Shown here piece by piece: positions 36,145 to 44,722 of a stretch of 64,000 bases of DNA. This DNA comes from Polynucleobacter brandtiae (GTDB lineage Bacteria; Pseudomonadota; Gammaproteobacteria; Burkholderiales; Burkholderiaceae), in NCBI RefSeq assembly GCF_002797575.1, contig NZ_PGTX01000003.1, positions 124,001 through 188,000 of the forward strand. Reading direction: 5' to 3'. Positions within the stretch are counted from its first letter, which is position 1, and each line of letters begins with the position of its first letter. The notes beneath the pieces were generated by a model that did no database searches, had not been told where the DNA came from, and saw nothing but the letters and a program-made list of their open reading frames with translations. The translations under genes and the position numbers were made by a program.

Positions 36145-36696
36145 TTACTTGCTGCCGGTAATGCGGCATTCTGACGGTAAAAGCTGCGGCAATAAGTTTG
36201 TTTCAGTCGATCTGCACGACCATCCTCCAGCCCAAGTTGCACCCTCCGGCTTGGACAAATCAATCGCCCTTGGAATATTACTATCTGGGTCATTTGTTGG
36301 AATAAGGTGAAGTGTATTTTTTCCTTCTGGGGCAACATTGCTTTGATAGTCGATCGCAATTGCTCCGGACGGGGTAATCTCAATGAGCTTAACGCTGCGA
36401 GTGGTAACAAATGTAAATGATCCATCTGTTGCCTCACTCATTGACACCGTTCCACGACTCGCAAAAGCTTCTGTCACAGCTAACTTTGCACTTGAGGAGA
36501 GGTTCATCCCTTCCACAATGCGACTGCGTGCAATGTAGTCTTGATACTGGGGTACCGCTACGGCAACAAGGATTCCGATGATGGCAACCACTACCATCAC
36601 TTCAATTAGGGTGAAGCCTGATTCTGACTGGCCTTGTGGTTGCTGTTTTTGTTGCTGTTTTGGTTGCTGTTTTGACTGCTGTAATTGGACTGACAT
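36145..36696 (-). CDS. Type IV pilin-like protein with a long glutamine-rich leader
   Basis: This is a prepilin processed by PilD. The cleavage motif G|FTLIE followed by VMVVVAIIGILVAVAVPQYQDY is an intact type IV pilin N-terminal helix with the essential Glu5. Two cysteines near the C-terminus (WSCRSTE, LPSECRIT) can form the D-region disulfide. The odd part is the leader: 27 residues, 12 of them glutamine, instead of the usual short basic leader. The ATG at 36696 has GGAG 9 bases upstream; an ATG at 36702 is only 3 bases from it. No other pilus genes lie nearby, so whether this is the major pilin or a minor/competence pseudopilin is open. Confidence 0.88.
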   Translation of the reverse strand: MSVQLQQSKQQPKQQQKQQPQGQSESGFTLIEVMVVVAIIGILVAVAVPQYQDYIARSRIVEGMNLSSSAKLAVTEAFASRGTVSMSEATDGSFTFVTTRSVKLIEITPSGAIAIDYQSNVAPEGKNTLHLIPTNDPDSNIPRAIDLSKPEGATWAGGWSCRSTETNLLPQLLPSECRITGSK

Positions 36697-36768
36697 TTCC
36701 ATAAGCTCCGGTGGTTGAATACCTCATCATCCAGTCTATACCGAAGGGATTCAAGGTGCTTAAATGTC

Positions 36769-36799
36769 AAAAAAGCCGGCTTTAGTGGCCGGCTTTTTT
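36769..36799 (-). terminator. Terminator after terC
   Basis: The inverted repeat AAAAAAGCCGGC/GCCGGCTTTTTT with a 7-base loop lies 20 bp beyond the terC stop on the minus strand. It has A/T tracts on both sides, so it works in either direction. Confidence 0.88.
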
Positions 36800-36818
36800 G
36801 GATTAATGCGTCAGAAAA

Positions 36819-37526
36819 TTAATGGGCATGTTTGCCAGCATTTTTTTTCTTCAAATAAGTTCCAACCAAAATAACAATCGCCACACCAATAACCTCAAAT
36901 GCCAGCTTCGCATCGCCAAGCGCCTCCTGAATACTATCCTTGATAGCAGGATCGTCAACCAACATACCGCCGGCTAACAAACCTAGTAGACCAGCACCTA
37001 AAGTAATGATGACTGGAAAGCGATCCATCACCTTAAGCAACATAGCACTACCAAAGATGATTAAGGGAATAGACATTCCTAAACCAATAATCAACAGCAA
37101 AAGTTGTGTTTCTTGAGGGCCTTTTTGAGCTGCAGCAGCAACCGCTAAAACGTTATCCAAACTCATTACTAAGTCAGCAATCAAGATCGTACGAATAGCC
37201 GCCCAAATACTGGACTCACCTTTCATATCCTCTTCACCACCACTGTCGGATAACAATTGAATGCCGATATAGAGCAACAACAAAGCGCCGACAATTTTTA
37301 AATAAGGTAATGACAAGAGTGCTACTGCTGTAATCGTCAGTACGACGCGCAAAATAATAGCAGCGGCGCTACCCCAGAAAATGGCTTTCTTTTGCTGTGC
37401 AGGTGGCAAGTTGCGTGATGCCAAGGCAATCACCACAGCGTTGTCGCCAGATAAGAGGATATTAGCAACAATGATTGAGAGTAGTGCCGCCCAAAATGTT
37501 GCGTCTGAGAATGCTGAAAAATCCAT
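36819..37526 (-). CDS. TerC/YkoY-family integral membrane protein
   Basis: The 235-residue protein is a TerC-family membrane protein with about seven helices. It has the family acidic motifs ANILLSGDNAVVIALASRNL (first helix with GDN) and LIADLVMSLDNVLAVAAAA (SLDN), thought to form a metal-ion site; members are linked to manganese export or tellurite resistance. The C-terminus is basic (YLKKKNAGKHAH). It is single-gene, flanked by terminators. Symbol withheld because TerC subfamilies differ in role. Confidence 0.9.
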   Translation of the reverse strand: MDFSAFSDATFWAALLSIIVANILLSGDNAVVIALASRNLPPAQQKKAIFWGSAAAIILRVVLTITAVALLSLPYLKIVGALLLLYIGIQLLSDSGGEEDMKGESSIWAAIRTILIADLVMSLDNVLAVAAAAQKGPQETQLLLLIIGLGMSIPLIIFGSAMLLKVMDRFPVIITLGAGLLGLLAGGMLVDDPAIKDSIQEALGDAKLAFEVIGVAIVILVGTYLKKKNAGKHAH

Positions 37527-37578
37527 ATTGTCTCCGTATTTCTTAATATTTTAGTTTTAACTACAGGGTGCTACAAAA

Positions 37579-37602
37579 GACATGCTGACGAATCAGCATG
37601 TC
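37579..37602 (-). terminator. Terminator after sucCD, UUCG tetraloop
   Basis: A perfect 10-bp stem GACATGCTGA/TCAGCATGTC encloses CGAA on the plus strand, i.e. TTCG in the minus-strand transcript, an extra-stable tetraloop, followed by TTTT on that strand. It lies 21 bp past the sucD stop. Confidence 0.85.
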
Positions 37603-37623
37603 AATTTACTCGTAAGACCACAA

Positions 37624-38517
37624 TTACAACATAGCTTTAAGCAAGGCGGCCATTTCTGAAGGATTTCGAGTGACCTTGAAGCCACACTCCTCCATCACTT
37701 CAAGCTTGGCATCTGCAGTATCTGCGCCACCAGAGATCAATGCCCCTGCATGGCCCATACGCTTGCCTGGAGGCGCCGTGACGCCAGCAATAAAGCCTAC
37801 TACTGGCTTCTTCATGTTGTCCTTACACCAGCGTGCAGCTTCTGCCTCGTCTGGTCCGCCGATTTCACCAATCATGATGACGGCATCGGTTTCTGGGTCC
37901 TCATTAAACATCTTCATGATGTCAATATGCTTTAAGCCATTGATTGGGTCGCCACCAATACCTACCGCTGTGGACTGACCTAAACCAATTGATGTCAATT
38001 GACCAACGGCCTCATAAGTTAAGGTGCCCGAACGACTAACAACACCAATGCGGCCCTTCTTATGAATATGGCCTGGCATGATGCCAATTTTAATTTCGTC
38101 CGGCGTAATAATTCCTGGGCAATTAGGACCCAACAGTAGCGTCTTCTTGCCACCCGCCGCTTCTTTAGTTGCCATCTTATTGCGTAACTCCAGCATATCT
38201 TTGACTGGAATACCCTCTGTGATGCAGATCACGAAATCTAAGTCAGCCTCAACCGCTTCCCAGATTGCAGCAGCAGCACCAGGGGGAGGAACATAAATTA
38301 CCGAAGTAGTCGCCCCAGTTTGTTGAGCAGCTTCTTTCACTGTCCCATAAATTGGAATGTTGAAAATAGACTCGCCTGCTTTCTTAGGATTTACACCAGC
38401 GACAAAACAGTTTTTACCATTTGCGTATTCCTGACACTTTTCAGTATGAAACTGTCCAGTTTTTCCAGTAATACCTTGCGTAATGACTCTTGTATTTTTG
38501 TTAACCAAAATAGACAT
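37624..38517 (-). CDS. sucD: Succinyl-CoA synthetase subunit alpha
   Basis: SucD is the CoA-binding, phosphohistidine-carrying subunit of the TCA-cycle enzyme that makes ATP or GTP from succinyl-CoA. The 297-residue protein has VITQGITGKTGQFHTEKC, the CoA site GVNPKKAGE, LGPNCPGIITP and the active His in GHAGALISGGADTADAK. It lies 14 bp after sucC, forming the standard pair. Confidence 0.98.
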   Translation of the reverse strand: MSILVNKNTRVITQGITGKTGQFHTEKCQEYANGKNCFVAGVNPKKAGESIFNIPIYGTVKEAAQQTGATTSVIYVPPPGAAAAIWEAVEADLDFVICITEGIPVKDMLELRNKMATKEAAGGKKTLLLGPNCPGIITPDEIKIGIMPGHIHKKGRIGVVSRSGTLTYEAVGQLTSIGLGQSTAVGIGGDPINGLKHIDIMKMFNEDPETDAVIMIGEIGGPDEAEAARWCKDNMKKPVVGFIAGVTAPPGKRMGHAGALISGGADTADAKLEVMEECGFKVTRNPSEMAALLKAML

Positions 38518-38531
38518 ATTGATTTCCTTGA

Positions 38532-39701
38532 TTATTTATTTTTAGCAACGGCAGCAACTACTTTTGTAGCCGCCTCAGCCATTGAATCGGCGCTAATGAT
38601 AGGCAAACCCGAATCTGCAAGTATTTTCTTGCCTAGCTCTTCGTTGGTGCCCTTCATTCGCACAACCAAAGGAACCGTTAAGTTCACCGCCTTACAAGCT
38701 GTAACTACGCCATCAGCGATCACGTCACAACGCATGATGCCGCCAAAAATATTAACCAAAATGGCTTCTACACTCTTGTTCTTGAGCATGATTTTAAAAG
38801 CTTCCGTAACCTTTTCTGCTGTAGCGCCACCGCCCACATCTAAAAAGTTAGCTGGCTCACCACCGAACAATTTAATAGTATCCATCGTTGCCATTGCTAA
38901 GCCCGCGCCATTTACTAAACAGCCAATATTGCCGTCTAGGGAGATATAAGCCAAATCGAACTTAGAAGCCTCAATCTCTGCAGCATCTTCTTCATCAATA
39001 TCGCGATAGGCTACGATTTCTGGATGACGGTATAGGGCATTTGGATCAAAATTAAATTTAGCATCCAACGCTTTGATCTTGCCATTGCCTTCTAAGATTA
39101 ATGGGTTGATTTCCACTAGTGAAGCATCGGTATCCCAATACGTTTTGTAAAGATTTTTAAATACTTCGCTCGCCATTGGAATTGAGGCATCAGGAACACC
39201 AATTCCTTTTGCAATGATTTGGCAATCAGCATCGGTTAATCCAATCAGTGGATCAACAAACACTTTGATAATTTTTTCTGGATGAGACTCTGCAACCTCT
39301 TCAATATCCATGCCGCCTTCGCTAGACGCCATGATTACATTCTTTTGGGTGCCGCGATCAGTAACAATACTGAAGTAGTACTCTTTTTTAATATCTGCGC
39401 CATCTTCAATTAAGAGGCGATTGACCTTTTGGCCTTCTGGTCCTGTTTGATGGGTTTTTAACTGCATGCCCATAATTTCAGAAGCGTATTTCTTCACTTC
39501 ATCCATACTTCTGGCTAGCTTTACACCGCCGCCTTTACCTCGACCACCCGCATGAATCTGGGCTTTGACTACCCATACTGGTCCGCCCAATGTTTCAGCA
39601 GCTTTGACTGCCTCATCGACACTAAATACAGGGATGCCATTAGGAACGGGCACATTAAATTGGCGCAGCAACTCTTTACCTTGGTACTCATGAATTTTCA
39701 T
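38532..39701 (-). CDS. sucC: Succinyl-CoA synthetase subunit beta
   Basis: SucC is the ATP-grasp nucleotide-binding subunit. The 389-residue protein begins [20 protein letters not shown] and includes [40 protein letters not shown] and [16 protein letters not shown]. An AGGAG site lies 7 bases before the ATG. The 187-bp gap upstream (39702-39888) should hold the operon promoter; I did not find a consensus strong enough to place it. Confidence 0.98.
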   Translation of the reverse strand: MKIHEYQGKELLRQFNVPVPNGIPVFSVDEAVKAAETLGGPVWVVKAQIHAGGRGKGGGVKLARSMDEVKKYASEIMGMQLKTHQTGPEGQKVNRLLIEDGADIKKEYYFSIVTDRGTQKNVIMASSEGGMDIEEVAESHPEKIIKVFVDPLIGLTDADCQIIAKGIGVPDASIPMASEVFKNLYKTYWDTDASLVEINPLILEGNGKIKALDAKFNFDPNALYRHPEIVAYRDIDEEDAAEIEASKFDLAYISLDGNIGCLVNGAGLAMATMDTIKLFGGEPANFLDVGGGATAEKVTEAFKIMLKNKSVEAILVNIFGGIMRCDVIADGVVTACKAVNLTVPLVVRMKGTNEELGKKILADSGLPIISADSMAEAATKVVAAVAKNK

Positions 39702-39888
39702 TATTACTCCTGAATCAGTGTCTTTTTAGAGGGCGATAAGGATTTTCAAAGCCAGATTCACCTTCATTTCACTTTTGCTCGAAGTATTTTTAATTGAACA
39801 AAAATTTAGTAAATTCGACTGAACACCCAAGATTAAGAGTCTAGCATGCTGCAATGCCGCAATATGCTGTTTGAACCCCGTATTTCCC

Positions 39889-40458
39889 CTAACTGGAACG
39901 TCCGGTGACTACCCTAGACACAACATCCGAGCTAAATCCTTTTGAAGCCAGAAAACGGTACTGCCGGGCTTTCTCTTTTTGCTCTTGAGCGATGACACCA
40001 AACTTGCGCAGCCACAGTGCATGTGCGCGTTCAAACTCTGTTTCTTTTAGGGATTTTAAGAGCTCGGTCGTCTTACTGCTATCAACACCAGCTTGCTGTA
40101 ACTCATCTTGTATTTTTCTAGTGCCAAAGCGTTCACTACGTCGTCTAACTAGGGCCTCCGCGAATCGCTGATCTGACAACCACCCTCTTGCCTCGAAGTC
40201 ATTTAATACTTCTTCTATCTGAATACTTAAAGGTTTAACTGGAATGGAATTCGCTAAATCAGAATTCCCTGAATCTTGGCTCCCTAAGCTAGACTCCTCC
40301 GATTTTTCTCGAGCACGCTGTAACTTTAGCGATCTAGCAACTGAATCTTCTAACTTTGCCCCTAAGCTCTTGCGGCTATATTCGCGCATTGATAAAAAGC
40401 GCAAAGCCCGAGCTTTGAGACTCGGGCTTTGTTTATCTTTACCACCTAGCTCTGACAT
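39889..40458 (-). CDS. recX: Regulatory protein RecX
   Basis: RecX binds RecA filaments and inhibits recombination. The 189-residue protein has the family modules: LKARALRFLSMREYSRKSLGAKL at the start, EVLNDFEARGWLSDQRFAEALVRRRSERFGTRKIQDEL in the middle (landmarks: WLSDQRFAE, RFGTRKIQDEL), and ARQYRFLASKGFSSDVVSRVV at the end. A low-complexity, Ser-rich segment of about 30 residues (EKSEESSLGSQDSGNSDLAN) separates the first and second modules. It lies 7 bp downstream of recA and is co-transcribed with it. Confidence 0.93.
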   Translation of the reverse strand: MSELGGKDKQSPSLKARALRFLSMREYSRKSLGAKLEDSVARSLKLQRAREKSEESSLGSQDSGNSDLANSIPVKPLSIQIEEVLNDFEARGWLSDQRFAEALVRRRSERFGTRKIQDELQQAGVDSSKTTELLKSLKETEFERAHALWLRKFGVIAQEQKEKARQYRFLASKGFSSDVVSRVVTGRSS

Positions 40459-40465
40459 GGAACGA

Positions 40466-41554
40466 CTACGCTTCCTCTTCTTCGCTCACAACGTCACTAA
40501 TAATTGCCGTTCCTGCCTTTACACCCAACTTTGCACGAATTTTTGTTTCAATATCAATCGCGATTGCTGGGTTCTCTTTTAAGAACTCACGCACGTTATC
40601 TTTACCTTGACCGATACGATCTCCGTTATAGCTATACCAAGAACCAGATTTCTCAACGATATCAGCCTCAACGCCCATATCGATAATCTCACCTTCTCTT
40701 GAGATACCAGCACCATACATGATGTCAAAAATTGCCTCACGAAATGGAGGGGATACCTTATTCTTCACCACTTTGACGCGAGTCTCGTTGCCAACAATTT
40801 CGTCGCCTTTTTTGATGCTACCAATGCGGCGAATATCTAAACGCATAGAAGCGTAGAACTTCAGCGCATTACCGCCTGTAGTAGTCTCTGGGGAGCCAAA
40901 CATCACGCCAATTTTCATCCGAATTTGGTTAATAAAGATTACCGTCGTATTCGTCCGCTTGATTGCACCAGTCAGTTTACGTAAGGCCTGACTCATCAAA
41001 CGCGCTTGCAATCCTGGCAAGGAATCGCCCATGTCACCCTCGATCTCAGCTCTTGGAACCAAAGCAGCAACTGAGTCGATCACAATGAGGTCAATTGAAC
41101 CGGAGCGCACTAGCGCATCTGCAATCTCTAATGCTTGCTCACCTGTATCTGGCTGAGAAATTAATAAATTATTTACATCTACACCGAGGCGTGAAGCGTA
41201 CTGAACATCCAAGGCATGCTCAGCGTCAATAAATGCACATGTACCACCTATCTTTTGCATTTCTGCAATTGCATGTAGGGTTAGTGTAGTTTTGCCTGAA
41301 GACTCAGGACCATAAATCTCGATGACACGACCGCGCGCTAAGCCACCAACTCCTAAAGCGATATCTAGGCCCAAGGAACCGCTAGAAACCACCTGAATAT
41401 CTTGATTGATTTCTGCATCGCCCAATCTCATGATTGAGCCTTTGCCAAACTGCTTCTCGATTTGCGCCAAAGCTGCACTTAATGCTTTTTGCTTATCTCC
41501 ACTCATTCCGTCAAACTCTGATGAGGCTGATTTTTTCTTATCATCCAAGGCCAT
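40466..41554 (-). CDS. recA: Recombinase RecA
   Basis: RecA forms filaments on single-stranded DNA for strand exchange and triggers LexA self-cleavage. The 362-residue protein has the Walker A motif in [21 protein letters not shown] (GPESSGKT), [22 protein letters not shown], the [14 protein letters not shown] segment, and an acidic tail (EEEEA). The frame is open to 41653, but the ATG at 41554 has AAGGA 7 bases upstream and gives the normal N-terminus. A consensus LexA box lies 70 bp upstream. Confidence 0.98.
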   Translation of the reverse strand: MALDDKKKSASSEFDGMSGDKQKALSAALAQIEKQFGKGSIMRLGDAEINQDIQVVSSGSLGLDIALGVGGLARGRVIEIYGPESSGKTTLTLHAIAEMQKIGGTCAFIDAEHALDVQYASRLGVDVNNLLISQPDTGEQALEIADALVRSGSIDLIVIDSVAALVPRAEIEGDMGDSLPGLQARLMSQALRKLTGAIKRTNTTVIFINQIRMKIGVMFGSPETTTGGNALKFYASMRLDIRRIGSIKKGDEIVGNETRVKVVKNKVSPPFREAIFDIMYGAGISREGEIIDMGVEADIVEKSGSWYSYNGDRIGQGKDNVREFLKENPAIAIDIETKIRAKLGVKAGTAIISDVVSEEEEA

Positions 41555-41623
41555 ATTAAATTCCTTTTCGCTATTTAGAGGGCTTTTTCCTGCTGATTTT
41601 TTGTTTTTAAAGGTCATGCAAGT

Positions 41624-41643
41624 TACTGTATATAAAAACAGTA
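41624..41643 (-). promoter_or_regulatory. recA: LexA (SOS) box of recA
   Basis: The sequence TACTGTATATAAAAACAGTA is a near-perfect LexA operator, CTGT-N8-ACAG with the flanking TA/TA of the gamma/betaproteobacterial consensus. It is 70 bp upstream of the recA start, so recA-recX should be DNA-damage inducible. Confidence 0.95.
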
Positions 41644-41671
41644 CTATTTGCAAGCGTCTTTTGCGTACTTA

Positions 41672-42205
41672 TTACTGATTCTTGGCTAGGCTTGGTCCTG
41701 CAGCGATTCGATCCCAGTAAAAGAATAAGGGAATTGCCACCGCCCAAACCAGGCTTAAAAGGACTAAACCCCCTATTTGTCCATGAATACCCCAGGCTCC
41801 AGCTCCCATCCTGATGCCGGCTTCATAGGACAGTGGGCCTGCGATCCCTCCGAGAATAGCCCCCAAAATAGGCCTCTCTCTTAACCAAGATAAGGAACTA
41901 TTAATGGTGCTGGCCACTAAGGCCCAAAGCGCCCACATCCATAGTGGCGAGAGATTCGCGCTTGGCCAAGCATCCTCGAACCTAAGAAAACCAAAATAAG
42001 CGATAAGTGAGTCTGCACTCACTCCAAACAAGACCGCCTTAATAATCAGCCTCAGCTCAAGAATAGGCTGGGGTGAGCGCCAAATATGCCAGGCAATGTA
42101 GGCCAAAGTACCTAAAGCAGGCCAAAGCACTTCCTGTTTAGCTGCACCAATGATGCAAGCAAACCAGCCTAGCTGAAAAATCACAAAATTCCAAAATTTA
42201 GCCAT
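41672..42205 (-). CDS. DUF2878-like integral membrane protein
   Basis: The 177-residue protein is mostly hydrophobic, with about five to six membrane helices (FWNFVIFQLGWFACIIGAA, LIIKAVLFGVSADSLIAYFG, PLWMWALWALVASTINSS, IHGQIGGLVLLSLVWAVAIP). It resembles the DUF2878 family, of unknown function; that assignment is from memory. The frame opens at 42223, but GGAGG lies 7 bases before the ATG at 42205. It is between the tRNA terminator and the recA LexA box. Confidence 0.72.
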   Translation of the reverse strand: MAKFWNFVIFQLGWFACIIGAAKQEVLWPALGTLAYIAWHIWRSPQPILELRLIIKAVLFGVSADSLIAYFGFLRFEDAWPSANLSPLWMWALWALVASTINSSLSWLRERPILGAILGGIAGPLSYEAGIRMGAGAWGIHGQIGGLVLLSLVWAVAIPLFFYWDRIAAGPSLAKNQ

Positions 42206-42237
42206 CAGCACACCTCCAAGCAACCCTGCCTAAGAAA

Positions 42238-42265
42238 AAGGCCATCACCGCTGGGTAATGGCCTT
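42238..42265 (-). terminator. Terminator after the tRNA gene
   Basis: An 8-bp stem AAGGCCAT/ATGGCCTT with a 12-base loop lies 7 bp beyond the tRNA 3' end and runs into TTTTT on the minus strand. Confidence 0.75.
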
Positions 42266-42272
42266 CTAAACA

Positions 42273-42349
42273 TGGTGGCGAATCAGGGATTTGAACCCCG
42301 GACCTGCGGATTATGATTCCGTCGCTCTAACCAGCTGAGCTAATTCGCC
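42273..42349 (-). tRNA. tRNA-Met (anticodon CAT, probably elongator)
   Basis: The 77-base minus-strand gene folds as a full cloverleaf: a perfect 7-bp acceptor stem GGCGAAT/ATTCGCC, a D-arm GCTC/GAGC, an anticodon arm with loop ATCATAA (anticodon CAT), a T-arm with TTCAAAT, and an encoded CCA. A D-loop GG and the absence of initiator features (no C1-A72 mismatch, no GGG/CCC anticodon stem) argue for elongator Met. A lysidine-modified tRNA-Ile(CAT) is the alternative, less likely from the overall similarity to betaproteobacterial Met tRNAs as recalled. Confidence 0.93.
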
Positions 42350-42421
42350 GAAGCAATGATTGTAACAAATTGGTCAGATTAGGGGTGAGATCTGCACCGA
42401 CCTATCTTTAGGGTAAGCGCC

Positions 42422-42922
42422 TCATTGCCTGGTAAACCGGGTAAAGATGACTTTATTCTCCTCACTATCGCCAAATTGGTCCAATAATTGCTGTCGCCGA
42501 CCTAATTCAAAGTCTGCAAAATCGAAACCTGGTGCGACGGTACAGCTAACCAAACTAAAGGAAGACGCTTCATGTGCTTTAGCGGCAAACCAAGTATTGG
42601 CAGGCACAGTCATCTGCAGTTGGTCATCCACACCAACACGATGCTCCTCTAGCTTCCCCAGAGCATTCATCAAATAAATTGATAACGAGCAGCCGGTATG
42701 AAAAAACCAGCTTTCATCAGAGGCGACCTTGTGCCAAGCTGAAAAGGAATCTCCTGGCAGTAAAAAATAAATGCTCGTGTAAGCTGGGCGTACACCATTA
42801 AGAATCGGCACTTCAAACTCTAGCGGTGCGCGATACATCTCTTTATAAAACCCACCCTCGGGATGTGGCAGCAAATTTAAGCGCTGAACAAGCTCCTTAA
42901 TCGAATCTTTTGAATTGGGCAT
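42422..42922 (-). CDS. Cupin_5 (DUF985) family protein
   Basis: The 166-residue protein is a single-domain beta-barrel of the DUF985 cupin family: LLPHPEGGFYKEMYRAP at the start, YTSIYFLLPGDSFSAWHKVASDESWFFHTG (landmarks: FSAWHKVASDE, WFFHTG) in the core, and GFDFADFELGRRQQLL at the end. Substrates are unknown for most members. The frame begins at a TTG (42928); the ATG at 42922 is preferred. It is downstream of the FAH-family gene on the same strand with a 27-bp gap, so it may be the last gene of the transcript. Confidence 0.85.
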   Translation of the reverse strand: MPNSKDSIKELVQRLNLLPHPEGGFYKEMYRAPLEFEVPILNGVRPAYTSIYFLLPGDSFSAWHKVASDESWFFHTGCSLSIYLMNALGKLEEHRVGVDDQLQMTVPANTWFAAKAHEASSFSLVSCTVAPGFDFADFELGRRQQLLDQFGDSEENKVIFTRFTRQ

Positions 42923-42949
42923 TAGCAAAAAATATATAATCTCTTCAAG

Positions 42950-43762
42950 TTAAACAATCTTGATCACTAAGTCCGGTAAGTTATCGATGCTACAGCGCAC
43001 AATATCTCCCCTAACTACCGGCCCTACATTCTCTGGTGTTCCAGAGTAAATAATATCCCCAGGAAAGAGCTCATTCGCTTCTGATAATTTAGAAATTTGC
43101 TCTGCCACAGACCAAATCATCTGGTCCAAAGTCGCCTTTTGCTTTACTACCCCATTTACTGAAAGGGCAATAGTCCCTTTAGTAAAGTGCCCCACTTGCG
43201 CTAAAGGATAAATAGGCCCTATCGGTGCAGAGTGATCAAACGATTTACCTATTTCCCAAGGCTTCTTCTGATCCCCCATAAAACGCTGCAAATCCCGGCG
43301 GGTCATATCTAGGCCCAAAGCGTACCCAAAGACATGCTCAAGGGCTTTATCAATAGGAATATTCTTACCGCCCTTGTTTAAGGCAGCCACTAGCTCGACT
43401 TCATAGTGATAATTTTTGGTCAGAGAAGGGTATGCATGGTCGACTATTTTATTAGGCGCAACAAACTGAATGGCATCCGTTGGCTTTTGAAAAAAGAATG
43501 GTGGCTCACGCGTGGGGTCTGAACCCATCTCGCGTGCATGAGCCGCATAATTTCGACCAATACAGTAAATACGGCGTACTGGAAATTCAGCGCTACTACC
43601 TGCAATAGGAATCAACGTTTGCGCAACAGCAAACGGCGTTTTAACTGAATCACTCTCTTTATGCGCCTGAGCTGAAGACATCACGCCTACAGTAGAAAGC
43701 GACACAACACCTAGCTTAATTGCACTGCGTCGACTAAGGGCATCACTATTAAAGTTTGACAT
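42950..43762 (-). CDS. Fumarylacetoacetate-hydrolase-family protein with a Tat-like signal
   Basis: The 270-residue protein has the FAH-family C-terminal domain: VRRIYCIGRNYAAHAREMG, the metal ligands in HYEVELVAAL (E-x-E) and the Asp in ALGLDMTRRDLQ, and PGDIIYSGTPENVGPV. Members cleave carbon-carbon bonds in dioxo acids or decarboxylate oxaloacetate. The first about 34 residues are unusual: ALSRRSAIKLGVVSLSTVGV followed by MSSAQA has the twin arginine, hydrophobic stretch and A-x-A site of a Tat signal, implying export of a folded metalloenzyme. It lies 87 bp after blh on the same strand, but a link to retinal metabolism is not shown. Confidence 0.87.
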   Translation of the reverse strand: MSNFNSDALSRRSAIKLGVVSLSTVGVMSSAQAHKESDSVKTPFAVAQTLIPIAGSSAEFPVRRIYCIGRNYAAHAREMGSDPTREPPFFFQKPTDAIQFVAPNKIVDHAYPSLTKNYHYEVELVAALNKGGKNIPIDKALEHVFGYALGLDMTRRDLQRFMGDQKKPWEIGKSFDHSAPIGPIYPLAQVGHFTKGTIALSVNGVVKQKATLDQMIWSVAEQISKLSEANELFPGDIIYSGTPENVGPVVRGDIVRCSIDNLPDLVIKIV

Positions 43763-43849
43763 TGCTTATTCCCTAAAAAAATGAATACACTATCTTATGC
43801 GTATTCATGTTCATATTCGCTCATACAACTATCAGGAAAACCCTAAGAA

Positions 43850-44722
43850 TCAATATCCGCTAGATGAGGCATGCGAAAGTCTGTCAATCACTAACATATG
43901 TGGAACGGTCAAAGCCGCCAGGATCACAAATAGGATCTGGATGAGTTGCCCATCCAACTGAGTACTCGGAAATAGTACCCAGGCCGAGATAAAAGCCCCT
44001 AATACAAAAATCATCGGCAGAATCATTGCTTTGAGCAATGCAGTGCCAGAGTCTAGATTGGCGAACCGATAAGCACGCATGATGTGACGAGGCCCGTGCA
44101 TGCCGCAGAAGAAAATGGTGAACGCTAATAGCGGAGGTAAAAAGCTGGCTACTGCAATTACCGCCAGAAATTCAACACTACTAAAGCGATCTTTTCGAAT
44201 ATGGGCTACAGCCAAAAAAATAGATGCAATCAGCCAAGGTATTGCTATTGGCCGTAAGCCTGCCATGACCATGTTTGCAGCCTCTTCCCCGGCCACGAAG
44301 GCAAATAAAATATGCATCTCAGGAGCATATAAAAGTGCCGGTAATACCAAAATACATGAGCCGTAAGTGAAGCGATATATACGAGAAAAATGACCTTCAA
44401 TATCCGTTGAAAAATGAATGGCAGAAATAATTAAAAACCCAATCAAGAAAAAAGTAGGGGCCGCCCACCAAATTAGCACTACTGCTGCAGCTAAGGCTAG
44501 ATAGGCCGTTAAAAAGATCAGCCACTGCATTGGAGAGTTTATTTTGTAGAGGGGCTTAGCAAGAATGGCATCCAGAGCTCCATGCGGAATACCTAGTAAA
44601 GTAATCAGGGCAATGAGTACTAGCCACTCCACCTTTTTATCCAGGCTAAATCCCAACAAATAGACCAGAATCACAAAAAAAGAAAAGGTACAAAATAATT
44701 GTCCCTGGAGCCTCAGGTTCAT
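43850..44722 (-). CDS. blh: Beta-carotene 15,15'-dioxygenase, Brp/Blh family
   Basis: Blh splits beta-carotene into two retinals, the rhodopsin chromophore. The 290-residue membrane protein has about eight helices and the family's histidines in GIPHGALDAILAK, AIHFSTDIEGHF, GMHGPRHIMRAYR and VPHMLVIDRLSH, which coordinate the iron. Length matches the family. It overlaps crtY by 4 bases at the end of the crtE-crtIB-crtY-blh operon; together with the rhodopsin gene this completes the retinal supply. Confidence 0.94.
   Translation of the reverse strand: MNLRLQGQLFCTFSFFVILVYLLGFSLDKKVEWLVLIALITLLGIPHGALDAILAKPLYKINSPMQWLIFLTAYLALAAAVVLIWWAAPTFFLIGFLIISAIHFSTDIEGHFSRIYRFTYGSCILVLPALLYAPEMHILFAFVAGEEAANMVMAGLRPIAIPWLIASIFLAVAHIRKDRFSSVEFLAVIAVASFLPPLLAFTIFFCGMHGPRHIMRAYRFANLDSGTALLKAMILPMIFVLGAFISAWVLFPSTQLDGQLIQILFVILAALTVPHMLVIDRLSHASSSGY

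Noticed and set aside
38320..38949. A 209-codon plus-strand frame spanning sucD and sucC
   Set aside because: Antisense to two strongly recognised genes; produced by their codon use.
42238..42360. A tRNA-associated integration site for the rhodopsin cassette
   Set aside because: No second copy of the tRNA 3' end, integrase gene or flanking repeat is seen near 50.3 kb, so an integration event is not supported by this window.
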